Assembly (NCBI GenBank): GCA_937902925.1
Contig: CALFNN010000092.1
Span: 1-64,000, forward strand
Length of the DNA stretch: 64,000 nucleotides
From: an uncultured Opitutaceae bacterium
GTDB lineage: Bacteria > Verrucomicrobiota > Verrucomicrobiia > Opitutales > Opitutaceae
Direction of reading: 5' to 3'
Shown here: positions 7,764 to 14,638 of the stretch, piece after piece
Layout: the number at the start of each line of letters is the position of its first letter
Numbering within the stretch: the stretch's first letter is position 1
Made by a program: the position numbers and the translations under genes
Notes under the pieces: model-generated
The model's input: only the letters and a program-made list of their open reading frames with translations
What the model was told of the DNA's origin: nothing
The model's database searches: none

Positions 7764-8945
7764 ATGTCTCGTCCCTTCCCACCGCATTTTCTCGGTTGGT
7801 TCGGTGTCACCTGTCCGATCGTGATCGCTGTGCTGGAGGCGATGAAGCGACCCAAGGCGATCCGGCGAATGCCGCCACAATATCAAGATGGGCTACAGGC
7901 CAGCTTGGCTTGCGATTTGGCCGAGCGCCTCAAGTTCGGAGTAGCGCTTGGGTTAGTTTTAGATCCGACGTTCGAGTCGCCTCTCTTTGACGAAATATGG
8001 GGGACGGGAAGTTTCAGGGTTTGGGTAGCGGAGACGGAATATTTAGAGCGAGAGGGCTGTTCCGTGAACGAGCCCACTCAGCCGATCGTGAGTCATCTTT
8101 GCCCAGCCAACGCTCATCCGGCTCCGCGATGGCAGCCGGGCGAGGCTTGGATGGAAAAATACGCCGAGGGGCTGCCCGCAAATTTTCTGGAGTTGGTCAC
8201 ACCAGAAACGCTCGAAAAGACTTTCTTTTGGAAACGAGGCGGGGCCTCCCAGCCAGCGGGAAGAATAGACCCCCAAAGCGTCGTCAGCGGCAGGAATTTC
8301 CTGCTGGACCAAGGGCCGCCCTATTACCTCCGAAACACCGATCCCGTCTGGTGGGCGGACTTCACGGGCAGGGTGATGAATCGCCTGGCAAATGAAGCGA
8401 TCGCGCGCTGGTGCAGTGTCAGAGATCGAGCCAACAATCTGTTGCTCTCTGACCGAACGGGCGACTTGCGAAAGTGGGACTACCACGCGGCGTCGCTATT
8501 CCTGGAATGCATCGCAGGAAGCAACCGCACGGCGGAAGTCTACGGCCTCCAGACGGAAGACGCCGAACCGCGGAAAATCAATGGTGCTCGTGAAACCTGC
8601 CGGCATCAGGACGACCACGTCTTGTGCTGGTTTGAGAAGATGGGGCTCCGCGTGAATCCTTACGCGCGATGGCTGCATCGACTGGTGGAGGTAAGGAGCC
8701 AGTCAACGGCATTCGTGGACTGGGAGGGGGTGAAAGCAAAAGCGGACCGCTTTGTCCCCGACAACGTGCTTGAAAGTGACGATCTGCGGCAGGCTCAACT
8801 CTGTTGGTGCCTCTCACGCCTGAATCCCGATCAATACCCGTATCGTCCTCGTTTCAGTTCCGCGATTGATCAAGAAAAAGGCGAGCAGTTGCTCCGCAGT
8901 TGGTGGGACCAAGTCAGAGCGGACCAATTCCGCCAATACCGGTAA
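7764..8945 (+). CDS. Unknown protein, 393 aa, island cargo
   Basis: A long frame with protein-like composition rich in Trp, Arg and Glu that matches no family I recognise. The N-terminus is uncertain. The ATG at 7764 gives a Pro-rich start, while an ATG at 7842 (MKRPKAIRRMPPQYQDG) follows GGAGG very closely and may be the true start. Visible stretches are PPYYLRNTDPVWWADFTGR and RLANEAIARWCSVRDRANNL; no signal peptide, membrane segment or catalytic signature stands out. It ends 145 bases before the transposition operon on the same strand. As cargo of a mobile island it could be a defence, accessory or target-related protein, but nothing in it shows which. Confidence 0.5.
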   Translation: MSRPFPPHFLGWFGVTCPIVIAVLEAMKRPKAIRRMPPQYQDGLQASLACDLAERLKFGVALGLVLDPTFESPLFDEIWGTGSFRVWVAETEYLEREGCSVNEPTQPIVSHLCPANAHPAPRWQPGEAWMEKYAEGLPANFLELVTPETLEKTFFWKRGGASQPAGRIDPQSVVSGRNFLLDQGPPYYLRNTDPVWWADFTGRVMNRLANEAIARWCSVRDRANNLLLSDRTGDLRKWDYHAASLFLECIAGSNRTAEVYGLQTEDAEPRKINGARETCRHQDDHVLCWFEKMGLRVNPYARWLHRLVEVRSQSTAFVDWEGVKAKADRFVPDNVLESDDLRQAQLCWCLSRLNPDQYPYRPRFSSAIDQEKGEQLLRSWWDQVRADQFRQYR

Positions 8946-9090
8946 AAAAAGTTCAAATCCGTTTTTGATAAACTTGCGTTGATCTGGGCCCTCAACCTAG
9001 AGCCTAGACATGCGAGTTTTTCATGAATTCTGCGTCCGTTCGCGTCGAGCGCGCACATCGTGAGACCCAACCCATTTTCGTGGATTCACG

Positions 9091-9744
9091 ATGGTCCGGG
9101 AGCTTTCAAACAAACACTTGCCGGCTGAAGCGGCCTACACCTATCGGTGGGACTTCTATTCAGCCCGCTTGAAGCGACTCGTTTCAGGAGCGGGAACACT
9201 AAAGTTGGATTATTTTATCCTACTGGAGTGCAGCCCCGAACTGGAGCATTATGAACCGTTCCCGAGTTGCGAAATGAAGACGGGTGCCGAAGCGGGCACC
9301 ATCCGAGCCGACGCCATTTTAACCAACCGCGACGGTGCGAAGTCACTCGCAATCGTCAGGGCCAGGCAAAGCCAGGTAGAGGCCGTCGGCGGAGAGGACG
9401 GCCTCCGCAAACAATGGGCCGCGACAAAAAAGCTGCGGTATGTCGAAGTCAGCCCGGAGGAAATCCGAGCGCCCAACTGCTACCTCTCTAACTGCTACAC
9501 GATGTTTCCCTGGCTGGCGGAATTGCACGAACCGTCGGCCGCGGACAGTCGTGTCGTGCTCGGCGCAATCGCGCAACTGTCGAAACCAGTGGGCCTGGAG
9601 AAGATCGCGCAGCTTACCGGTCTCCATTGCGAAGTGGTGATGGCGGTGGCGTGCCGCGCGCAGGCACGCGGCATCATCCAAATTGAGGAAATTCGCACGC
9701 GGAAACTGGACTATGATTCGCGAGTGTCCAGCCGCTCAGTCTAA
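9091..9744 (+). CDS. TnsA-like subunit of heteromeric transposase, probably catalytically degenerate
   Basis: A 217-residue protein directly before the TnsB-type gene. Residues ~20-120 can be fitted to the TnsA endonuclease fold: DYFILLECSPELEHYEPFPS matches the region where TnsA reads 'ERDFLLLLEFDPxVxxYEEQP', and TIRADAILTNRDG matches the strand with the conserved catalytic Asp. The C-terminal ~80 residues look like the winged-helix part that contacts TnsC. In active TnsA the nuclease uses Glu, Asp and Lys; here the Glu position in the first motif is not acidic (GTLKLDY) and the strand that should carry Lys reads SLAIVRARQS. It may be structural only, or more divergent than I can align by eye. 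Confidence 0.55.
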   Translation: MVRELSNKHLPAEAAYTYRWDFYSARLKRLVSGAGTLKLDYFILLECSPELEHYEPFPSCEMKTGAEAGTIRADAILTNRDGAKSLAIVRARQSQVEAVGGEDGLRKQWAATKKLRYVEVSPEEIRAPNCYLSNCYTMFPWLAELHEPSAADSRVVLGAIAQLSKPVGLEKIAQLTGLHCEVVMAVACRAQARGIIQIEEIRTRKLDYDSRVSSRSV

Positions 9745-9745
9745 C

Positions 9746-11647
9746 ATGCGCAACATCTTGCAGGGAGTCGACATCCGCCGGTTGGAGATGGATACGTGGC
9801 CAACCGTCGATGAAACGCTGCTCGATGCAGAGGAAAGAGAGCCATTCCGCCGTCGCAAATGCGCGGTCATCGCTGTCATCCGGAGCAATAGCGTTAATCT
9901 CGGCGCGGAAGAGAGTGGCCTCACGCCGAAGGAGGTACGGCGCGTCTTCAAACGCTGCCTCAAAATCCACCGCGACGGTCGGGTCACCGGCTTTCGGGCC
10001 TGCGTCCGCTATCACCGGATCAAGAATTACGAACTGAGCGATGAGACCACCACCGGTTACGCCGGGCTGCTAGGCCGGCTGTTTCGGAATTATCCCTCTA
10101 TTGAAAAGGCCCTGATCAGGTTTGCTACCTCCCGAAAAAACAGTGAGATGACGTTGCCCGTTCGAGTCTCAGACCTTTCCTTCAAACTTCTTGAGCTTTG
10201 TCGCGAGGTGGGGCTGGCAGCGAACGAGTATCCGCTTGCGGCGGTCGAGAGCGCGAGGAAGGCGCTCGAGGGTTGGTATGCGCGGTTGGCCGATTCCATG
10301 GGGCGGGGTTTTATCCGCGCTGAATTCGGCGAAGATGCCGCCAGGCAGTACGACGATGGGCTGGAGGCTTATGTCAGCTCGGTCGATCCGCACCGGATCA
10401 TGGTTTTCGACGAATGGACGGCGCACGCATTTACCGCCGTGGAGATTCCGCAGCCCGGTGGCGGAACGATGTGGGTGCCCATAAGCCGCTACAAGTTCAT
10501 CAATGGTGTCCGACGCGGTGATCACGTCGTTTGCGCCAGCCGACCGGTGTTGAGAAAAGAGCCCGATGTCGCGGAGTTTCTCGCCACCATTGAGGGCGCC
10601 ATCCGCCCTCATCGGCGACGGGAATTCACGGTTCCGGGTTATGCCTATCCGGCCACTCCGTGTTTCACGTCGGACACCCCGGGAGGTGAATGGCTGCTCC
10701 CAGATCTCTTGTATCTGGACCGGTCCCTTGTTCACCTTGCCGCAGAGAACCGAATCGCCATCACCAGAGGGCTAGGCTCAATCATATTGTATGGTCCGCC
10801 GCGCCGCCCCAGGGGGCGCGGCGACGTCGAAGCGCTGAATTCGTTCTTCGCGACCAAGGTCAGGAAGTTTCCTACGACAACCGGATCAGGCCCCAAGGAT
10901 CCAGTTCGACACGAGCCAGAAAAGGAAGCTGTCCGACTCCACTTTCATCACGACCTCCTGGCGCAGTTTCTGGAAATGCTACGCGTAGACTACTCTACGT
11001 GCGGGAAAAAGTCGCTAAAAGGGCATACGCCGATGGAGGTGTTCCAGCGGTGGGCGGGCAATTCGTGCACTATCCTCAGGCATTTGCCGCCGAGCCACCG
11101 CGACCAGTTCGCCCTCGCGGAATTGTGCGTACCCGTAACCATCTCCTGCGACCAAAAGAGCGGGAGGCAGCCGGTCGTTCGTTACAAATATGGCGAGTAT
11201 GTCGGTCCGCACTTGGCCAATATGCGCAGTCGCAACAAAGAGAAGTGCCTGTTGGTCCTCAACCGGCAAGCGGCTCACCTTGGGCGACTGTATTCGCTTC
11301 GGGAGCACGAGAAACACGAGATTGACGTGCTTCACACCCGCGGCGAATGGAAGGAACCCCACACGCTCCGCGAGCGTGAATTGTACTACGATTTCAAGGT
11401 GTCCCGGCAGCAGAAGCCGCGCGATCGAACAAAGTCGCGGACTCAGCAACTGCGCGAGTTCTGCGAGCGCCAAGCGGCTGCCGACAAGGACATGGCGCTG
11501 GTTTACGCCGACCTTAGCAAGCCGGCAGCCGAAGGCACCGCTGATCCGCTCGTCGAACCGCACGCCACGCAAGCGAAAGAGGTGCCTGAATCGTCCGAGG
11601 AAACTTGGCGAAAATTGAATTGTTTGTCGGAAAAAATCACGTGGTAG
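9746..11647 (+). CDS. TnsB/TniA-type DDE transposase
   Basis: From the ATG at 9746, one base after the upstream stop, the protein has 633 residues. An in-frame TTG at 9683 and an ATG at 9713 are alternatives. The size and layout fit TnsB: N-terminal DNA-binding helices, a retroviral-integrase core, and a basic C-terminal region. Catalytic residues are D222 (IMVFDEWTA), D325 (LLYLDRSLVH) and E362 (RGDVEALNS), with the last two 36 residues apart as in DDE enzymes. There is an inserted segment after the first Asp (PQPGGGTMWVP). It would bind the transposon ends and join them to target DNA. The extreme C-terminus (SEETWRKLNCLSEKITW) may contact TnsC. Confidence 0.85.
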   Translation: MRNILQGVDIRRLEMDTWPTVDETLLDAEEREPFRRRKCAVIAVIRSNSVNLGAEESGLTPKEVRRVFKRCLKIHRDGRVTGFRACVRYHRIKNYELSDETTTGYAGLLGRLFRNYPSIEKALIRFATSRKNSEMTLPVRVSDLSFKLLELCREVGLAANEYPLAAVESARKALEGWYARLADSMGRGFIRAEFGEDAARQYDDGLEAYVSSVDPHRIMVFDEWTAHAFTAVEIPQPGGGTMWVPISRYKFINGVRRGDHVVCASRPVLRKEPDVAEFLATIEGAIRPHRRREFTVPGYAYPATPCFTSDTPGGEWLLPDLLYLDRSLVHLAAENRIAITRGLGSIILYGPPRRPRGRGDVEALNSFFATKVRKFPTTTGSGPKDPVRHEPEKEAVRLHFHHDLLAQFLEMLRVDYSTCGKKSLKGHTPMEVFQRWAGNSCTILRHLPPSHRDQFALAELCVPVTISCDQKSGRQPVVRYKYGEYVGPHLANMRSRNKEKCLLVLNRQAAHLGRLYSLREHEKHEIDVLHTRGEWKEPHTLRERELYYDFKVSRQQKPRDRTKSRTQQLREFCERQAAADKDMALVYADLSKPAAEGTADPLVEPHATQAKEVPESSEETWRKLNCLSEKITW

Positions 11648-11653
11648 GATTTT

Positions 11654-12601
11654 ATGAGTACCCAAGCAAATCGAGTCGAAGAAAAAGTCTGGGATACTCC
11701 ATTTCCAACTCCGATGGCGCAGGATGTTTTCGCGTTCATGGGCCGTGTGATCGCGTTGGGCCATCCGGGAGGAGTGATCTACGCCCCAACCCGCACCGGA
11801 AAGACCCGGCTGCTCATGATGAGTGTCGAACGAGCCCAGTCCGTCAAAGGTCTGCGCAATAATTCCTTCGAGTCAAAAACGCTAGCGATTGATGCCACCG
11901 ATCGCCTGGTTCTTTCCGAGGGCGGTTTTTGGACGTGGTTGCTCGGCCAGGTGGGGCACCGCGAAGCACTAAGCCGATGCGGCCCGGCCAACAAGAGGCA
12001 TCTTGCAGTGGAATATTTCAAGGGACTAGCCAACACGATTCCCTCGGGGCGGGTTGTCCTGTTCGTCGACGAAGCTCAGCATCTCACGCTAGTGGAGCTC
12101 GGTTGGTTTGCCGACCTTTTTAACGCACTCGACAAGGCTGGCTTCAAACTCGTGCTTTTTCTCGTTGGCTCCTATCACCTTCAAAAATGGAACATCGAAC
12201 TCCAGGGCAAAGCGCACGCCCACATTCGTTCGCGTTTCTTTTCCCAAGAACACCCCCTGCGAGGCCTCGCAAATCTGGACGATTTCCGGCGCTGCCTCCA
12301 TCGGTACGACGCCGACACTGAACCGTTCGGCGGCCCGGAGACCTTCACGTCGCATTTTCAATCCGCGTGGCATGCCCAAGGCGGTCGGCTCGCCGACCAC
12401 GCCGGAGTCCTGAGACAGGCCTTCGGAGAGGCATGCGAGAGACTCAGGGGGTTTGAGGTGCCGATGGCGTACTTTGCGCTCGCAGTGCGCACTCTGCTCG
12501 ATCAGCCGCCCCTCAAGGAAGTGACCCTCGAACTGATGCGCACGATCGTCACCGGCACTCCCTTCGCCAAGAATTATGATCCGGGGCAAATCACGGAATA
12601 A
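11654..12601 (+). CDS. TnsC/TniB-type AAA+ ATPase, transposition regulator
   Basis: A 315-residue protein starting six bases after the TnsB stop. It has a Walker A motif (APTRTGKT, K50) and a Walker B motif (VVLFVDEAQH, with D139), then the arginine-rich and sensor parts of the AAA+ fold. Proteins of this family polymerise on DNA, carry the target signal from TniQ-type proteins to the transposase, and hydrolyse ATP to release it. Residues 1-25 could be the TnsB-contact segment. It overlaps the next gene by 26 bases, a sign of a coupled operon. Length is close to TniB of Tn5053/Tn6022 rather than the 555-residue TnsC of Tn7. Confidence 0.85.
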   Translation: MSTQANRVEEKVWDTPFPTPMAQDVFAFMGRVIALGHPGGVIYAPTRTGKTRLLMMSVERAQSVKGLRNNSFESKTLAIDATDRLVLSEGGFWTWLLGQVGHREALSRCGPANKRHLAVEYFKGLANTIPSGRVVLFVDEAQHLTLVELGWFADLFNALDKAGFKLVLFLVGSYHLQKWNIELQGKAHAHIRSRFFSQEHPLRGLANLDDFRRCLHRYDADTEPFGGPETFTSHFQSAWHAQGGRLADHAGVLRQAFGEACERLRGFEVPMAYFALAVRTLLDQPPLKEVTLELMRTIVTGTPFAKNYDPGQITE

Positions 12602-13250
12602 TGCGGGACCGGCTCCGCTTTCAGGCGCCGGTCCGTGCCTATGCGGTTTCGGCGCCTCATATCGCGCGACGGAATCGTTTTGGTGTATCGGCTCCAAGCT
12701 TTGTTGGGCGAACGGTCTCTCGGCTGCGAGGCTCAATGCCATTGTGTTTCCCCACCATCGACGTAGCCGATTTCACCCGCTGCTTTGCGCCGAAATGGCG
12801 GATTTCGCTGAACTCTCTACCTTGACCGGCATTCCTGCAGAAACTTTCCCTAAGGGCACTGGCCGTTGCCTTACTAAGAACCTAAAATTGTTGGACACTA
12901 TAGCGTACACCGACCTGCGGTTCTGCCCGCGGTGTCTCGCGAGCGGCTTTCATTCGGTGCTAATGCAATTTCCTCTGTTTGCACGCTGTCCGATCCACAG
13001 GCTTACGCTTGTCGATCATTGTAATACATGCGGCTGTGCGATTGAATATGCTTGGCCCGACAGCGCCTTAAAGGCGTTTCATTGCGCCTGCGGCGCAACG
13101 CTTTGGCAGCCGCGGCAATTTAGTCAGACCGCCGAAGTCGCGCACGAAAATCAGATGAAGGCTCTGTGCGACGATTCGGCCCGATGGATCGCGCGTACAT
13201 TGCGGATAGCGACCAACGGCGCCGCGCTTCACCGGAATGATATGCGCTAA
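12576..13250 (+). CDS. TniQ-family target-selection protein
   Basis: A 224-residue protein whose start at 12576 overlaps the ATPase gene. An N-terminal stretch (ATESFWCIGSKLCWANGLSA) matches the TniQ pattern 'ESLxSWLxRLAxxNGLS', supporting this early start. The TniQ zinc site follows: C117-x2-C120, H126, C138-x2-H141, C149-x2-C152, in the order seen in TniQ (CPxC...CPxH...CxxCG). A further C170/C172 pair may complete a second site. TniQ proteins bind TnsC and link it to a DNA-binding target selector. It is shorter than TnsD, which suggests that a separate partner supplies target recognition, presumably the next gene, with which it overlaps by 14 bases. Confidence 0.8.
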   Translation: MIRGKSRNNAGPAPLSGAGPCLCGFGASYRATESFWCIGSKLCWANGLSAARLNAIVFPHHRRSRFHPLLCAEMADFAELSTLTGIPAETFPKGTGRCLTKNLKLLDTIAYTDLRFCPRCLASGFHSVLMQFPLFARCPIHRLTLVDHCNTCGCAIEYAWPDSALKAFHCACGATLWQPRQFSQTAEVAHENQMKALCDDSARWIARTLRIATNGAALHRNDMR

Positions 13251-14124
13251 GTCTGAGGTTGGCGCGTTTGAGCAGCTTCTTGCTTCAGCTGAAGGGGCGG
13301 AGGTCTTACTGACACGAATCAGCGAAGGCCGTTTTTGGGAATCATGCAGGGGGTACACCGCCCCGAGGTCGATCAATCGCTTGCTGACAACGCTGAGTTT
13401 GCTGGTTCACGCGGCTCACTTGCGGGGGATTTTACCAAGGCGTATGCAACCCATACCTCGGCTCAGAGTAGGCGATGGCGATCAGGGTTCCGCGTTCGGC
13501 CTCAGTGACATCGTTCGAGTCGTCGATTACGCCAAATTGGACGACTCCAAAATCGGACGGCGGGTGTACGCGATCCTGTGGCTTAGCCTGGACTTGTATC
13601 TCACGCTCGAGGCACTTAGAGAACTAAGCATTCAAGACCTAGATTTGCCGAACGCGCGCATACGGATTCTAATCGGACGCGAACGCGCATTTGTCTGGCG
13701 TGAGATGGCTACTGCTACAGTCTCAGCGCTCTTGCGTTGGCTTGAGGTACGAAAAGCATGGGGCGACGAATGCCAGTCACCAGTCTTTACCAACGTCATA
13801 GAGCCGCATACAGCGAATCGACTCAGCACATTGCAGATTGGCCTGGATATCGTTCGGGCGTTCTCGCGAGTGAGGTTGAAGGGAGGGCATCGAACGCTAG
13901 TCAGTGTTTCGCGCAGAGAATCGGTTTTGAATGAGTTTGCCGTTAGCTTGTTGGCGAAGAGTGGTGTGGGGCGCACACCCAAAAATGCGCAGACAACCTC
14001 GGAACTTGTTGCGTTGGAGCGACGTTTCGCGCGGTTGGTTGTCGAGGACCGTGCGCGCATGTTTTTAGGCAACGTCGATGGGAACGGCAGTTCAACGTGC
14101 GCTGGACCGATCAGCTTACCGTAG
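13237..14124 (+). CDS. TnsF-like inactivated tyrosine recombinase, putative target selector
   Basis: A 295-residue protein read as the last gene of the operon. Residues ~90-260 follow the tyrosine recombinase core: a helix ending ELSIQDLDL where recombinases read 'ELxxLxxxDLD', a strand RIRILIGRERAFVWREM where the catalytic Lys lies, and GHRTLVSVSRRES where HxxR is expected. The key residues do not match: the first Arg position reads Thr (LYLTLEALREL), the HxxR Arg is absent, and no 'GH...Y' end is found. This fits TnsF of Tn6022-like elements, in which an inactive tyrosine recombinase chooses the target. Alignment is by eye, so the exact lost residues need checking. Confidence 0.6.
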   Translation: MICAKSEVGAFEQLLASAEGAEVLLTRISEGRFWESCRGYTAPRSINRLLTTLSLLVHAAHLRGILPRRMQPIPRLRVGDGDQGSAFGLSDIVRVVDYAKLDDSKIGRRVYAILWLSLDLYLTLEALRELSIQDLDLPNARIRILIGRERAFVWREMATATVSALLRWLEVRKAWGDECQSPVFTNVIEPHTANRLSTLQIGLDIVRAFSRVRLKGGHRTLVSVSRRESVLNEFAVSLLAKSGVGRTPKNAQTTSELVALERRFARLVVEDRARMFLGNVDGNGSSTCAGPISLP

Positions 14125-14224
14125 TCTGTTGACGGCGTCGGCCTGGTCGACTGCGTATTCGCGCCGCCTCAACGGAGGCTGAGGTACTTCGGCTCCACGT
14201 CTGAGGTCGGGCGGTCTGATGCAG

Positions 14225-14320
14225 CACTTTTGGTTCCGAAATGAGGGGAGGCTAAAGAGCCTTTTTGTCGGAACGACCACTTTTACTTCCAGATGCGACT
14301 ACTTTTAGTTCCGGATAACA
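14225..14320 (+). repeat. Candidate right end of the Tn7-like element (three CACTTTT(A/G)GTTCCGGA-type sites)
   Basis: Three direct copies of a 16-base site: CACTTTTGGTTCCGAA at 14225, CACTTTTACTTCCAGA at 14278, TACTTTTAGTTCCGGA at 14300. Five bases after the last copy the sequence ends in ACA at 14320, the expected terminus of a Tn7-type end (TGT on the other strand). The close pair near the tip plus a more distant copy is a usual arrangement of TnsB-binding sites. A matching left end was not found. Confidence 0.5.
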
Positions 14321-14390
14321 TCGGCCCGGCTCGATAATAGGAGTGAATTCGTCGTGACGGTTCCATCGCCCGTCGAAGACCGCAGCGCAC

Positions 14391-14573
14391 TCACGTCGCA
14401 TCGTCTTCTTTCCTTGCTTCGACGAGCGCCAAAATCGCAGCGCGAATCGACGGGGAAAGACTTGCCCACGCGAGGACGACCTTGGCCACATCTTCTCTTG
14501 CTGGGACGGCGGGAAGTGGAGAACTGCGTGGAACGCTCCTATTAGGTTCTCTCGCAAGTGCGTTGTCGTCCAT
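14391..14573 (-). CDS. Small ORF, 60 aa, helical
   Basis: Reads MDDNALAREPNRSVP, a Pro-rich middle, then an amphipathic helix (VVLAWASLSPSIRAAILALV) and a charged end. Small proteins of this look often sit beside integrase and tRNA attachment sites in planctomycete and verrucomicrobial genomes; that is memory, not proof. Ribosome-binding site is weak. Its upstream side abuts the tRNA-like fragment. Confidence 0.35.
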   Translation of the reverse strand: MDDNALAREPNRSVPRSSPLPAVPAREDVAKVVLAWASLSPSIRAAILALVEARKEDDAT

Positions 14574-14595
14574 TTCGTTATGGTTTCTGTTCGGA

Positions 14596-14621
14596 GGGTT
14601 CGACCCCCACCCCGGGCACCA
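14596..14621 (+). tRNA. tRNA 3'-end fragment (attachment-site remnant)
   Basis: GGGTTCGACCCCCACC followed by CCGGGCACCA reads as a T-loop (TTCGACC), the 3' half of the T-stem (CCCAC), a seven-base acceptor strand (CCCGGGC), the discriminator A, and CCA. The acceptor would pair with GCCCGGG, which is common in tRNA-Leu. The preceding ~60 bases do not fold as the rest of a tRNA, so only the 3' end is here, as left by integration of an element into a tRNA gene. Confidence 0.55.
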
Positions 14622-14638
14622 GCGCGAAACGGAGGGAC

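Larger units (their letters stand above)
9091..14320 (+). mobile_element. Tn7-like transposition module (TnsA-TnsB-TnsC-TniQ-TnsF-like) with candidate right end
   Basis: Five same-strand genes with no gaps or small overlaps encode, in order, a TnsA-like protein, a DDE transposase of the TnsB type, an AAA+ ATPase of the TnsC/TniB type, a zinc-finger TniQ protein, and a protein that resembles a tyrosine recombinase without its catalytic residues. This order matches Tn7-like elements of the Tn6022/AbaR group, whose last protein (TnsF) is an inactivated tyrosine recombinase used for target choice. A candidate right end (14225-14320) with repeated sites finishes in ACA. The left end is not identified: no copy of those sites was found upstream, so the left boundary given here is simply the first gene. 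No Cas gene or CRISPR array accompanies it. Confidence 0.65.

Noticed and set aside
9683-12601. IS21 IstA/IstB pair instead of TnsB/TnsC
   Set aside because: The transposase is ~630 residues with a TnsB layout, and TniQ and TnsA-like genes flank the pair; IstA is shorter and lacks these partners.
9091-14320. CRISPR-associated transposon
   Set aside because: Tn7-like genes with TniQ raise the idea, but no Cas gene and no CRISPR-like repeat array of regular spacing occurs in the window.
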